A DNA stretch of 14,566 bases, taken from positions 1 through 14,566 of the forward strand of contig JAUXIH010000013.1 of the NCBI GenBank assembly GCA_030621105.1, in the 5' to 3' direction. Below the pieces are notes generated by a model, which was not told the DNA's origin, ran no database searches, and saw only the letters and a list, made by a program, of their open reading frames with translations. This document shows, one piece after another, positions 1 to 8,370 of the stretch (its first letter is position 1; each line of letters opens with the position of its first letter). The stretch comes from Dehalococcoidia bacterium. Its GTDB lineage: Bacteria; Chloroflexota; Dehalococcoidia; GIF9; AB-539-J10. The position numbers and the translations under genes were made by a program.

Positions 1-935
1 ACTACCCACATAACCAATCCATTATCACAAGAGGTGTCCTTCCTGATTCTGCCAACGAAGACATGATCTGACCCACTGGCCGCCCATGGCTGAGGATAAA
101 AACTAACGCCAACATCATCCAACACCCTGATGCCGGGTGCCCGAGATAGAATTCCCCTTGCTTCCTCTGGCTCCATGGGGAATGTAAACTCCACATTTAC
201 TGCTTCACTGTGCCCAAAATAAACTGGCACTCGGGCACAGGTTGCTGCTATCGGCATATCTTTCACATGCATTATTTTACGGGTCTCTTCCGCCATCTTT
301 CGCTCTTCTGCCGTATAGCCGTTGTTCAGAAAAACATCAATCTCCGGCAATACATTAAAGGCCACTTGATGAGAATATACATGAGGAACAACACGACGCC
401 CCTCCAAAATCAGCTTGGTCTGAGTGGTTAGCTCTCTTAAAGCGGCTGCACCACTCCCTGATACTGACTGATATGTGGTCACTATGACTCGTTTAATGGG
501 ATTGACCTTATGCAAGGGGTATAGAGCCACCACCATCTGAATTGTTGAACAGTTAGGATTGGCAATAATCCCATCATGCCCTTCAATATCTTCAGGATTG
601 ACTTCAGGAACCACTAAGGGAACCGTGAGATCCATTCTGAAAGCAGAGCTATTATCAATTACGACCGCACCTGCCTCAGCAGCCAAAGGCGATAACTTCT
701 TGCTGACATCAGCTCCCGCAGAGAAAAGAGCAATATCAATATCACGGAAGACCTCCGGCCTTGCTTCTTCAACCTCAACTACTTGATCGTTGAACAGAAA
801 TTCTTTCCCTGCAGAATGCTTGGAAGCTAGCAGCCGCAGCGATGACAATGGAAACCTGCGCTCCTCAAGTATCTTGATGAACTCCTGCCCAACAAGCCCA
901 GTAGCACCAACAACAGCTACATTTAACACTGCCAT
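1..935 (-). CDS. asd: Aspartate-semialdehyde dehydrogenase, 3' end cut by window edge
   Basis: The enzyme reduces aspartyl-4-phosphate to aspartate semialdehyde with NADPH, the branch point to lysine/diaminopimelate, threonine and methionine, in the cytoplasm. The frame is open from an ATG at 935-933 to the left edge (311 codons). The N-terminus has the nucleotide-binding GATGLVG (residues 10-16). The catalytic cysteine lies in PNCST (Cys129). The substrate-binding Arg235 (RVPV) and catalytic His242 (GHSEA) are 7 residues apart, as in the family. The segment near the edge (VFVGRIRKD, then DNGL) is the usual C-terminal core, so only about 20-35 residues should be missing. A strong GGAGG lies only 3 bases before the ATG. 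dapB ends 9 bases upstream, so the two are almost certainly co-transcribed and follow each other around the aspartate/lysine branch. Confidence 0.96.
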   Translation of the reverse strand, partial: MAVLNVAVVGATGLVGQEFIKILEERRFPLSSLRLLASKHSAGKEFLFNDQVVEVEEARPEVFRDIDIALFSAGADVSKKLSPLAAEAGAVVIDNSSAFRMDLTVPLVVPEVNPEDIEGHDGIIANPNCSTIQMVVALYPLHKVNPIKRVIVTTYQSVSGSGAAALRELTTQTKLILEGRRVVPHVYSHQVAFNVLPEIDVFLNNGYTAEERKMAEETRKIMHVKDMPIAATCARVPVYFGHSEAVNVEFTFPMEPEEARGILSRAPGIRVLDDVGVSFYPQPWAASGSDHVFVGRIRKDTSCDNGLVMWV

Positions 936-944
936 CTCCCTCCA

Positions 945-1742
945 TCATAAATCCAACAGCGTATGCAATCCATAAATCAACCCCTTACGCTTAACTGCTT
1001 CTTTAATAGCAAGAACAACACCAGGCATATAAGATTCCCGATTTACAGCCTCATGGTGCAAGCTTAGAGTTTGCCCCGCTCCACTAAAGATAACTTCTTG
1101 CCCTGCCACAAATCCCGGCAACCTCAAGCTATGAATAGCGATGCCCCCCATCTGACCTCCACGAGCATTGGCAAGCACCTCTTTTTCCGTTCGAGGATAA
1201 ATAAAGGATTCCCCACGCGCTTCAAGCATAGCCTTAGCAGTAGCTATAGCCGTTCCTGAGGGAGCGTCAATTTTTTTATCGTGATGCATCTCCACAATCT
1301 CTACATGAGAGAAAAACTTGGCGGCCACCCTGGCAAAATTCATCAACAGCACGGAGCCCAAGGAGAAATTAGGCACAACAAGCGCTGCTATACCATTATC
1401 CTGGCACAACTCAGCGATCTCATCCAGATTATCCTGAGAGAGCCCGCTAGTACCAACAACCAGATTGACCTGTCTCCTCGCTGTTATCCTGACAGCCGAC
1501 ATAGCAGCTTCAGCATTGGTAAAATCTACTACAACATCAGGGTGACAACTCCCTAGAATGAAGTTCAGATCAGAGGAAAATGGCACTAACTCCGAGGTAC
1601 TAGGCAGGGCAAGATACTGCTGAGTTACTTTCTTCTCTACAGCTCCAACTACCTTTAATTCTGTCTCTCTATCCACCGCTTCGATAACCTGTCGCCCCAT
1701 CTTACCCAGAGCACCGTGGATTACCACCCTTATCACTTCCAT
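945..1742 (-). CDS. dapB: 4-hydroxy-tetrahydrodipicolinate reductase
   Basis: DapB reduces the dihydrodipicolinate-level intermediate of lysine/diaminopimelate synthesis using NAD(P)H, in the cytoplasm. The 265 residues match the family's usual length. The N-terminal Rossmann motif is GALGKMG (10-16). VDFT (72-75), GTSG (97-100) and PNFSLG (124-129) are the expected cofactor-side motifs. The hallmark active-site block EMHHDKKIDAPSGTA spans 151-165, with catalytic His153/His154 and Lys157. The C-terminal part carries the HSLRLPGFVAGQEVIF and LSLHHEAVNR segments typical of the family. The ATG at 1742 has only a weak AGGGA-like ribosome site about 8 bases upstream. It sits 46 bases after pnp and 9 bases before asd on the same strand, which places lysine synthesis genes at the end of an rpsO-pnp transcription unit. 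Confidence 0.97.
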   Translation of the reverse strand: MEVIRVVIHGALGKMGRQVIEAVDRETELKVVGAVEKKVTQQYLALPSTSELVPFSSDLNFILGSCHPDVVVDFTNAEAAMSAVRITARRQVNLVVGTSGLSQDNLDEIAELCQDNGIAALVVPNFSLGSVLLMNFARVAAKFFSHVEIVEMHHDKKIDAPSGTAIATAKAMLEARGESFIYPRTEKEVLANARGGQMGGIAIHSLRLPGFVAGQEVIFSGAGQTLSLHHEAVNRESYMPGVVLAIKEAVKRKGLIYGLHTLLDL

Positions 1743-1788
1743 ACATATTTCCCTATCAATTTATTTCACTTAGGCCGATATAGTCTCC

Positions 1789-3945
1789 CTAGTTGTATCG
1801 GCGAGTTCCTTTATGCTCACCACGCCCGAAGGTAGCAGGACCTCTGCTTGGGGACGAATTTCCGGAAGGTTTTCCCTGAAACAAGGCCTTCCGCGACAGA
1901 TTTACTCTGCCTGAGTCATCTATCTCAATGACTTTAACAGTCAGTTCATCACCTATCTTAACCACATCACTGACCTTCTCTACATAATGGTCAGCTATCT
2001 GACTAACATGAACTAGCCCTTCCTTTCCTGGCAGAATTTCCACCATGGCTCCAAAATTCAGCAGGCGAGTGACCTTCCCTGTGTAGATATCACCAATCTT
2101 AGCCTCTTTGGTTAACGACTCAATTTTACTGATTGCTTTCTGTGCTCCCTCTTCATCTAGGGAACCAATCAGTACAGTGCCATCATCTTTGACATCTATG
2201 GTGGATTTCGTCTCATCAATAATAGATCTTATCGTCCTGCCTCCAGGACCAATAACCATGCCAATCTTCCTGGGGTCGATGCTCAAGCTATATATCCTGG
2301 GAGCAAGGGGACTGAGCTCGGGACGACTGTGGCTAATAGTCTGTGACATCTTCTCCAATATATCCAAGCGCACCTGACGAGCTTGGTCCAAGGCTTCAGA
2401 CAAGATGTCACTATCCATACCCTTCAACTTAATATCAAGTTGTAGCGCGGTGACGCCTTGAGCAGTGCCAGTAACTTTAAAATCCATGTCACCATAGGCA
2501 TCCTCAATGCCCTCGATATCGGAGAGGAGAACATGGTCACCATCTTCACCAGTCACTAATCCCATAGCTATGCCTGCCACAGGCGCCTTAATGGGCACAC
2601 CTGCATCCATGAGAGAAAGAGTAGCTCCACACGTGCTGGCCATAGACGTACTGCCATTGGAGCTAAGTACTTCAGAAACTAACCTTATAGTATAGGGAAA
2701 GTCAGACTCGGCAGGTAATACAGGGCTAATAGCTCGCTCCACCAAAGCCCCATGCCCAATCTCCCTCCTGCCAGGAGTCCCTCTACGCCTGACCTCACCT
2801 GAGGAGAAAGGAGCAAAGTTATAGTGGTGCATAAAACGCTTGGTCTCAGCTATGTCCAGATTATCCAACAATTGTTCCTTACCCACAGACCCCAAAGTAG
2901 CAATAGTTAGCACCTGAGTCCGCCCACGAGAGAAAAGGCCAGAACCATGAGTACGAGGCAGAAGGCCGACCTCACTGCTGATAGGGCGAATTTCCCCTGC
3001 CTGACGACCATCCAAATGTTGTCTTTGTTGCAATATCCTCTGCCGGGCAGCTGCCTTAAGTTGCGATTCAAAAACATAGATGATATCGTCCTGAGGGTAA
3101 GTCTTACTAAGCCGGTTTACAAGCTCGCTCCTGATCAGCCCTACAGCTTGTCCACGTTGTATTTTATCTGATTGCGCCAGAGCTTGCTCTAGCTTCCCCT
3201 CCAAAGCAGAGGAGACATCAGCAACAAGCTGAGAGTCAACACCCCTGGGCTCAATCCCCAGCTTGGGCTTGCCATAACTTTCCTGCAACTCTTTCTGAAG
3301 CTGGATGATATCCTGGTTGGCTTCATGGCCAAGCTTAATCGCCTCCATTAATATCTTCTCAGAGGCCTCTTTGGCTCCCGCCTCCACCATAACTATAGAC
3401 TGTGCAGTGCTAGCCACAACCAAGTCAATCAAACTATCCTCTACCTGAAGCAAGGTAGGATTCAATACAAAATCCCCATCTAGATATCCAATGCGCACTG
3501 CTGATATCGGGCCAGCAAAAGGGATGTCAGATATAGTCAACGCCGCCGAGGCACCGATAAGGGCACAAACATCAGGAGCATTCTTCTGGTCAGCAGACAA
3601 GACAGTGACTATTACCTGAACCTCCCTACCAAATTCTTTGGAGAGCAAGGGCCGTAGAGAACGATCAATAAGTCGGTCAGTTAACACTGCCTGTTCAGTA
3701 GGCCTACCCTCCCGCCGAATAAAACTGCCTGGTATCTTTCCTATAGCATAATGCTTTTCCTCATAATCTACTGTAAGGGGAATAAAATCGAGGTTTTCCC
3801 TGGACTCGGGGCTGCAACAGACAGTAACCAGCACTACTGTATCACCATAACGCACAACTACGGAGCCATTAGCCTGTTGAGCAAGCTTACCAACCTGGAT
3901 ACTAAGAGGCCGGTTCCCTATCAACTTATCAAAAGATCTGACCAT
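1789..3945 (-). CDS. pnp: Polynucleotide phosphorylase (polyribonucleotide nucleotidyltransferase)
   Basis: PNPase is a 3'-to-5' phosphorolytic exoribonuclease (it can also add nucleotides) that degrades mRNA as a trimer. At 718 residues it has the full domain order: a first RNase PH-like core (about 1-200), a helical linker, and a second catalytic core (about 310-545). The second core contains SNGSTSMASTCG and GDMDFKVTGT, the latter bearing the conserved metal-binding aspartates. A KH domain follows, with the GPGG loop at 566-569, and then an S1 RNA-binding domain from about 617 to 690. The tail is short, Ser/Gly/Arg rich and basic. The ATG at 3945 lies one base after the rpsO stop. Its ribosome site GAGG lies inside the last codons of rpsO, which suggests translational coupling. 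rpsO-pnp linkage is widespread in bacteria. Confidence 0.98.
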   Translation of the reverse strand: MVRSFDKLIGNRPLSIQVGKLAQQANGSVVVRYGDTVVLVTVCCSPESRENLDFIPLTVDYEEKHYAIGKIPGSFIRREGRPTEQAVLTDRLIDRSLRPLLSKEFGREVQVIVTVLSADQKNAPDVCALIGASAALTISDIPFAGPISAVRIGYLDGDFVLNPTLLQVEDSLIDLVVASTAQSIVMVEAGAKEASEKILMEAIKLGHEANQDIIQLQKELQESYGKPKLGIEPRGVDSQLVADVSSALEGKLEQALAQSDKIQRGQAVGLIRSELVNRLSKTYPQDDIIYVFESQLKAAARQRILQQRQHLDGRQAGEIRPISSEVGLLPRTHGSGLFSRGRTQVLTIATLGSVGKEQLLDNLDIAETKRFMHHYNFAPFSSGEVRRRGTPGRREIGHGALVERAISPVLPAESDFPYTIRLVSEVLSSNGSTSMASTCGATLSLMDAGVPIKAPVAGIAMGLVTGEDGDHVLLSDIEGIEDAYGDMDFKVTGTAQGVTALQLDIKLKGMDSDILSEALDQARQVRLDILEKMSQTISHSRPELSPLAPRIYSLSIDPRKIGMVIGPGGRTIRSIIDETKSTIDVKDDGTVLIGSLDEEGAQKAISKIESLTKEAKIGDIYTGKVTRLLNFGAMVEILPGKEGLVHVSQIADHYVEKVSDVVKIGDELTVKVIEIDDSGRVNLSRKALFQGKPSGNSSPSRGPATFGRGEHKGTRRYN

Positions 3946-3946
3946 G

Positions 3947-4213
3947 TTATTTCCTCAACTTCAAAACAGAGATAAGGGACTGATATCGCTCAGCATCAAC
4001 CCTGCCAATATAAGCTAAAAACCGCCGGCGCCGCCCAATCAACTTAAACAGGCCGCGACGGGAGCTGTGATCATGAGGATTAACCTTGAGGTGCTCGGTC
4101 AATTGTCGTATTCTCTCACTAAGCAAGGCTACCTGAACATCAGCCGACCCTGTATCTCCTTCTTTAATTCTAAATTGTGAAGTAATCTCCTGTTTCCTTT
4201 CCTTGATTAACAT
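3947..4213 (-). CDS. rpsO: 30S ribosomal protein S15
   Basis: S15 binds the central domain of 16S rRNA early in assembly of the small subunit platform. The 88 residues are the standard length. The family blocks DTGSADVQVALLSERI, LTEHLK, then DHSSRRGL and GRRRRFLAYI are all visible. The ATG at 4213 has a strong AAGGAGA site 5 bases upstream. An extended -10 promoter lies at 4241-4249 on the same strand, leaving a leader of only about 20 bases. There is therefore no room for a large autoregulatory leader structure like that known for E. coli rpsO. It is the first gene of the rpsO-pnp-dapB-asd unit. Confidence 0.98.
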   Translation of the reverse strand: MLIKERKQEITSQFRIKEGDTGSADVQVALLSERIRQLTEHLKVNPHDHSSRRGLFKLIGRRRRFLAYIGRVDAERYQSLISVLKLRK

Positions 4214-4240
4214 ACGTTCTCCTTAGATAACAATTGCAGC

Positions 4241-4249
4241 ATTATAACA
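4241..4249 (-). promoter_or_regulatory. Extended -10 promoter for the rpsO operon
   Basis: Read on the minus strand the sequence is TGTTATAAT, a perfect -10 hexamer preceded by the TGn extension. No good -35 hexamer sits 16-18 bases upstream, which fits an extended -10 promoter. It lies 27 bases from the rpsO start codon and faces away from the purF promoter. Confidence 0.65.
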
Positions 4250-4303
4250 CAGGGAAAGCAGCAACTGCATAGAAACCTGAGCATGCCTGGTCATCACAGT
4301 AAA

Positions 4304-4333
4304 TTGACCCCTGGAGAAAAATAAGGTTATAAT
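4304..4333 (+). promoter_or_regulatory. Sigma70-type promoter for purF-purM-purH
   Basis: TTGACC (4304-4309) and a perfect TATAAT (4328-4333) are separated by 18 bases. Transcription would start near 4340 and leave a leader of about 27 bases before the purF ATG. That is too short for a purine riboswitch, so any purine control would have to act at the promoter itself. I see no obvious PurR-type palindrome here. Confidence 0.75.
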
Positions 4334-4367
4334 GCCACAAGTTATCAAGTAACCAGCGTAGTTTTTT

Positions 4368-5780
4368 ATGCACGAGAGCTGCGGTATCTTCGGACTTTAT
4401 TCTCAGGAAACGAATGTAAGCAAACTTATATTCTTTGCCTTGTTTGCACTACAGCATCGTGGGCAGGAGAGTGCTGGCATCGCTGTCGCGAACAACAACA
4501 GGATAGATGTGCACACCAGTGCTGGACTTGTATCACAGGCATTTACTGAGGATAATCTCGCCAAGCTAAATGGTCACATTGGAATTGGACACAACCGCTA
4601 CTCTACTACAGGCTCAAGCAGACCAGCCAACGCCCAGCCTATAGTAGTAAAATCAGCAAATCTGACCCTGGCCCTAGCACACAACGGCAACATTACCAAT
4701 GCCAAGATACTACATGATGAGCTGTATAGTCAGGGTTATAATTTCAACACGTCCACAGATTCAGAGGTCATTGGAAATCTCATTATATCCTCCTCAAGGA
4801 AAAGCCTCGAGGAGAAAATAAAATACGCTATGAATCGTCTGCAGGGCGCCTATTCTCTGACTCTTCTCACTGGCGATAAGCTTATCGCCGTGCGTGATCC
4901 ACTGGGAGTTCGTCCTCTATGCATAGGAAAGATAGATGGTGGTTATGCCATTGCCTCAGAGAGTTGCGCCCTGGATCACATCGGATCCCAGTTCCTCAGG
5001 GAAGTCCAGCCAGGAGAGATATTGACTATTGACAGGAACGGAATGAAATCATATTACAAGGAAAGTAAGAAAAAAGGACTATGCATCTTCGAGTATATTT
5101 ATTTTGCTCGCCCTGACAGTATCATACAGGGCAAGTTATTATATTCAGCGAGACAAGCTATGGGAGAAATGCTGGCTCAAGAACATCCTGTGGATGCTGA
5201 TCTAGTCATCGGCGTACCAGATTCCGCCACCTCTGCCGGCATCGGTTACTCCCATGCATCGGGCATTCCTTATGCCGAGGGATTACTCAAGAATAGATAT
5301 GTGGGGCGAACATTTATTGAGCCCAACCAGCACTTACGAGACCTCGGGGTACAGCTAAAATTTAACCCCCTCACGGAGATAATTGCTGGTAAGAGGCTAG
5401 TTGTAGTGGACGATAGTATCGTTAGAGGCACCACCACTCCTCATGTGGTTACCCTGCTAAAGAAAGCTGGTGCTGCAGAAGTGCACCTGCGCATCTGTGC
5501 TCCACCGATCCGCTACCCCTGCTTTTTTGGCGTGGATATGGCACGGAAATGGGAGCTCATCGCAGCTAACAAAACCATCCCCGAAATTAGGGATTATGTT
5601 GGTGCTGATTCTCTGGGTTTCCTCAGTGTGAAAAACTTGGTCCGCGCCATCGGCCTGCCCAAAGATATCTTCTGCCTGGCTTGCTTCACTGGAGAGTACC
5701 CCATCCCCATACAGATCGAGATGGATAAATTATCCCTAGAGACATCAGGACTCAAGGAATTCAGTGAAATCAGAAGCTAA
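4368..5780 (+). CDS. purF: Amidophosphoribosyltransferase, Fe-S type
   Basis: PurF catalyses the committed step of purine synthesis, making phosphoribosylamine from PRPP and glutamine. The N-terminal Ntn glutaminase domain begins MHESCGIFG, so Cys5 would become the N-terminal nucleophile after removal of a four-residue propeptide. The HNRYSTTGSS, AHNGNITN and TDSEV blocks follow. The C-terminal phosphoribosyltransferase domain has the PRPP loop VVVDDSIVRGTT from 345. Cys239, Cys385, Cys436 and Cys439 match the four ligands of the [4Fe-4S] cluster in Bacillus-type PurF. The 470 residues fit the family. The ATG at 4368 is the only reasonable start because an in-frame TAG lies at 4359-4361. There is no recognisable Shine-Dalgarno site before it. 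Its end overlaps purM by 17 bases. Confidence 0.97.
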   Translation: MHESCGIFGLYSQETNVSKLIFFALFALQHRGQESAGIAVANNNRIDVHTSAGLVSQAFTEDNLAKLNGHIGIGHNRYSTTGSSRPANAQPIVVKSANLTLALAHNGNITNAKILHDELYSQGYNFNTSTDSEVIGNLIISSSRKSLEEKIKYAMNRLQGAYSLTLLTGDKLIAVRDPLGVRPLCIGKIDGGYAIASESCALDHIGSQFLREVQPGEILTIDRNGMKSYYKESKKKGLCIFEYIYFARPDSIIQGKLLYSARQAMGEMLAQEHPVDADLVIGVPDSATSAGIGYSHASGIPYAEGLLKNRYVGRTFIEPNQHLRDLGVQLKFNPLTEIIAGKRLVVVDDSIVRGTTTPHVVTLLKKAGAAEVHLRICAPPIRYPCFFGVDMARKWELIAANKTIPEIRDYVGADSLGFLSVKNLVRAIGLPKDIFCLACFTGEYPIPIQIEMDKLSLETSGLKEFSEIRS

Positions 5781-6783
5781 AGCCTACGCCCAGGCTGGCG
5801 TCGATCTCCAGCAATCGGAGCGCATCGGGCAATTTATTGGACAACAGGCTAAATCCACTTTTGGGCCTGAGGTCATCGGATCAGGATTCTTTGGTAGCAT
5901 GTTTCAACTAAAGGAATATCAAAAACCCGTGTTGGTCTCCAGCGCTGATGGGGTCGGCACCAAACTCCAAATAGCCTCGCTACTGGACAGGCATAACTCT
6001 GTGGGTGCCGACATTGTCAACCACAGCGTCAACGATATCCTGTGTTGTGGAGCTGAGCCTTTGTTCTTCCTCGACTACATCGCTATGGGGAAACTAGCAC
6101 CCCAGCAAATAGAAGCTATTATTACCGGCATGGCTCAAGCGTGCAGGGATGTCCCCTGCAGCCTTATTGGCGGTGAAACAGCTGAAATGCCAGGAACTTA
6201 TCCCAGAGGAAGCTATGACATAGCTGGATTTATCGTCGGGGTCGTGGAGAGGAAAAACATCATCGATGGCAGCGCTATCAGATACGGCGATATAATCCTC
6301 GGACTACCATCCTCCGGATTGCATACCAATGGCTACTCATTGGTTAGAAAAGTTTTCCACGTAGAGAATAATCCCTCTTCTCTGAACAAAATTTACCCCG
6401 AGTTAGGTATTAGTTTGGGCGAAGCCTTGCTTAAAATCCACCATTGTTATTACCATGAGCTTAAGCCTCTGCTATCCTTTGTCCACGGTATAGCCCATAT
6501 CACTGGTGGGGGCTTCCCTGGAAATATATCTCGCATCCTACCTCAGGATCTCGCAGCCCATATACATAAAGGCACATGGGATGTGCCCGCATTATTCCAA
6601 CTCATCCAGAGACAGGGAAAAATCAATGAGTCTGAAATGTACCAAGTATTCAACATGGGCATTGGAATGACCATCGTATGCTCCCCAGAACAAGCCAAGA
6701 GATTGACCCAAGCTTTACCTCAAGCCAGAGTCATTGGAGAGATAACCAACAGGAAGAAAATAGAGCCAGTCATCATAGATTAA
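5764..6783 (+). CDS. purM: Phosphoribosylformylglycinamidine cyclo-ligase (AIR synthetase)
   Basis: PurM closes FGAM to aminoimidazole ribonucleotide using ATP, step five of IMP synthesis. The 339 residues match the family. Visible motifs are SADGVGTK (60-67), the VNDILCCGAEPLFFLDY block (from about 89), GGETAEMPG (136-144) and the C-terminal GGGFPGNISRILP. The start is a GTG at 5764, inside the end of purF (17-base overlap), with an AAGGA site 6 bases upstream. No ATG follows until well inside the conserved core, so GTG is well supported. The overlap implies translational coupling with purF. purH follows directly. purN, which sits between purM and purH in many bacteria, is absent here. Confidence 0.97.
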   Translation: MKSEAKAYAQAGVDLQQSERIGQFIGQQAKSTFGPEVIGSGFFGSMFQLKEYQKPVLVSSADGVGTKLQIASLLDRHNSVGADIVNHSVNDILCCGAEPLFFLDYIAMGKLAPQQIEAIITGMAQACRDVPCSLIGGETAEMPGTYPRGSYDIAGFIVGVVERKNIIDGSAIRYGDIILGLPSSGLHTNGYSLVRKVFHVENNPSSLNKIYPELGISLGEALLKIHHCYYHELKPLLSFVHGIAHITGGGFPGNISRILPQDLAAHIHKGTWDVPALFQLIQRQGKINESEMYQVFNMGIGMTIVCSPEQAKRLTQALPQARVIGEITNRKKIEPVIID

Positions 6784-6794
6784 GGAGAGAGAAA

Positions 6795-8321
6795 ATGAAA
6801 GCCATCATTAGCGTATCCAACAAAGCGGGTATAGCTCAGTTTGCCCAGGGTTTACAGGACCTGGGCATCGAGGTATTCAGCACAGGTGGAACTAAAAAAG
6901 CATTGGAAGCAGTAAATATCAATGTACGCAGCATCACAGAACTTACCGGCTTTCCCGAAATCCTCGATGGCAGGGTTAAAACGTTACATCCAGCAATTCA
7001 TGGTGGGATCTTAGCGCGGAGAGACAACTCTCAACACATGGCCGCACTGGAACAACATCACATTAGTCCCATCGATATCGTAGTGGTAAACCTTTACCCA
7101 TTTATAGAAACGGTAAGTAAAGATCAAGTTTCCCTAGATGAAGCATTAGAAAACATCGATATTGGTGGCCCAACCTTGATTCGTTCGGCAGCCAAAAACT
7201 TCTCCGCTATCACCGTAATCGTGGACCCCAAAGACTACGACGCAGTGCTCAAAAAGCTGAAACAAAGTAACATAGATCTAGAAACAAGAAAAAGCTTAGC
7301 CCAGAAAGCATTCCAGCATGTAGCAATATATGATACAGCTATCTCACAATACCTCCGTCAGGAAAAATTCCCCCAAGAGATGACCATCGCACTAAAGAAA
7401 GACCGCATGCTACGCTACGGAGAGAATCCACATCAAAAGGCAAGCCTGTACCTGGAACAGAATGTAAACTCACCGCAAAGCATCTTAGCAAAGTTAGAAC
7501 AACTTAATGGTCCAGAAATATCCTTCACCAATTTGCTCGATATTGATGCCGCAATAAACATCCTCAAGAACTTCACTATTCCCACAATAGCCATACTGAA
7601 ACACAACAATTCCTGTGGACTCTCCAGTCATAATAACCTAGCACAAGCCTACTTGGGGGCACTCTCCGGAGACCCTGTGGCTGCCTTTGGCGGAGTGGTT
7701 GCCAGCAACAGAGTCATTGACCCCGACACAGCAAAAGAAATAAATAAAACTCACTTCGACGCAATCGTAGCACCGGGATATCATGATACGTCTCTGAAAT
7801 TGCTGGGACGAAAGAAGAGCCTGCGCCTGATCAAATTGCCTATAGATAAGGCTACTGGCGAATACCAATTGGAATTTCGCCATATTAATGGGGGCTTCCT
7901 GGCACAAATACCAGACTTCTTCACCGAATCCGATTTCAATCCCCGTGTCGTCAGTGATCGTGAGCCCTCCGAAACAGAGCTTTCAGCCCTACGCTTCGCA
8001 TGGAAGGCAGTAAAAGGGGTTAAATCCAACGCCATCACCATCGCCAAGGGACAAACATTGCTGGGCATAGGTGCAGGACAGCCAAGCCGTGTAGCCAGCG
8101 TGGAAATAGCCTTGAAGATTGCCAGTGATAGAGCCCAAGGTGCTGTTCTGGCTTCCGACGCCTTTTTCCCCTTCCCCGATGGCCCAGAACTGGCAGCTGC
8201 TAAAGGGATAACTGCCATCATTCAACCAGGGGGATCTATTAGGGACAACGAGGTAATTAAAATAGTGAATCAGCACAAGATGGCCATGGTATTTACCGGG
8301 ACTCGACATTTCAGACATTGA
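6795..8321 (+). CDS. purH: Bifunctional AICAR formyltransferase / IMP cyclohydrolase
   Basis: PurH carries out the last two steps of IMP synthesis. The N-terminal cyclohydrolase (MGS-like) domain covers about 1-195, with FPEILDGRVKTLHPAIHGG, NLYPF and IDIGGPTLIRSAAKN. The C-terminal AICAR transformylase domain starts near LRYGENPHQKAS, contains the catalytic Lys269-His270 pair and the DPVAAFGG block, and ends with the family-typical FTGTRHFRH. Length is 508 residues. The chosen ATG (6795) has an AAGGAGA site 7 bases upstream that overlaps the purM stop. The frame stays open further upstream, but an earlier start at 6678 would add 39 non-conserved residues lying inside purM. One departure is KHNNSCG instead of the usual KHxNPCG next to the catalytic pair. 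Confidence 0.97.
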   Translation: MKAIISVSNKAGIAQFAQGLQDLGIEVFSTGGTKKALEAVNINVRSITELTGFPEILDGRVKTLHPAIHGGILARRDNSQHMAALEQHHISPIDIVVVNLYPFIETVSKDQVSLDEALENIDIGGPTLIRSAAKNFSAITVIVDPKDYDAVLKKLKQSNIDLETRKSLAQKAFQHVAIYDTAISQYLRQEKFPQEMTIALKKDRMLRYGENPHQKASLYLEQNVNSPQSILAKLEQLNGPEISFTNLLDIDAAINILKNFTIPTIAILKHNNSCGLSSHNNLAQAYLGALSGDPVAAFGGVVASNRVIDPDTAKEINKTHFDAIVAPGYHDTSLKLLGRKKSLRLIKLPIDKATGEYQLEFRHINGGFLAQIPDFFTESDFNPRVVSDREPSETELSALRFAWKAVKGVKSNAITIAKGQTLLGIGAGQPSRVASVEIALKIASDRAQGAVLASDAFFPFPDGPELAAAKGITAIIQPGGSIRDNEVIKIVNQHKMAMVFTGTRHFRH

Positions 8322-8345
8322 AATCAATCAATTGAAACACAGCTT

Positions 8346-8365
8346 GAATCCTCCTTGCGGGATTC
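8346..8365. terminator. Possible bidirectional terminator hairpin between convergent genes
   Basis: GAATCC (8346-8351) and GGATTC (8360-8365) form a perfect 6-bp stem with an 8-base loop. It lies in the 49-base gap between the convergent ends of purH and the nucleotidyltransferase. There is no clean T tract directly after either arm, only CTTTT nearby at 8375-8379, so termination activity is uncertain. Confidence 0.35.
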
Positions 8366-8370
8366 TGAGA

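Noticed and set aside
2..196. A 64-codon minus-strand frame at the left edge
   Set aside because: It is out of frame with asd, which is fully open and conserved through this stretch.
4334..4367. Possible purine riboswitch ahead of purF
   Set aside because: The leader from the predicted start of transcription is only about 27 bases, too short for an aptamer.
6678..6794. A longer purH reading frame starting at 6678
   Set aside because: The extra 39 residues lie inside purM, have no PurH similarity, and a good ribosome site precedes the ATG at 6795.
7781..8327. Long open frames on the minus strand inside purH (up to 146 codons)
   Set aside because: They mirror a well-conserved gene and have no recognisable domain, so they are shadow frames.
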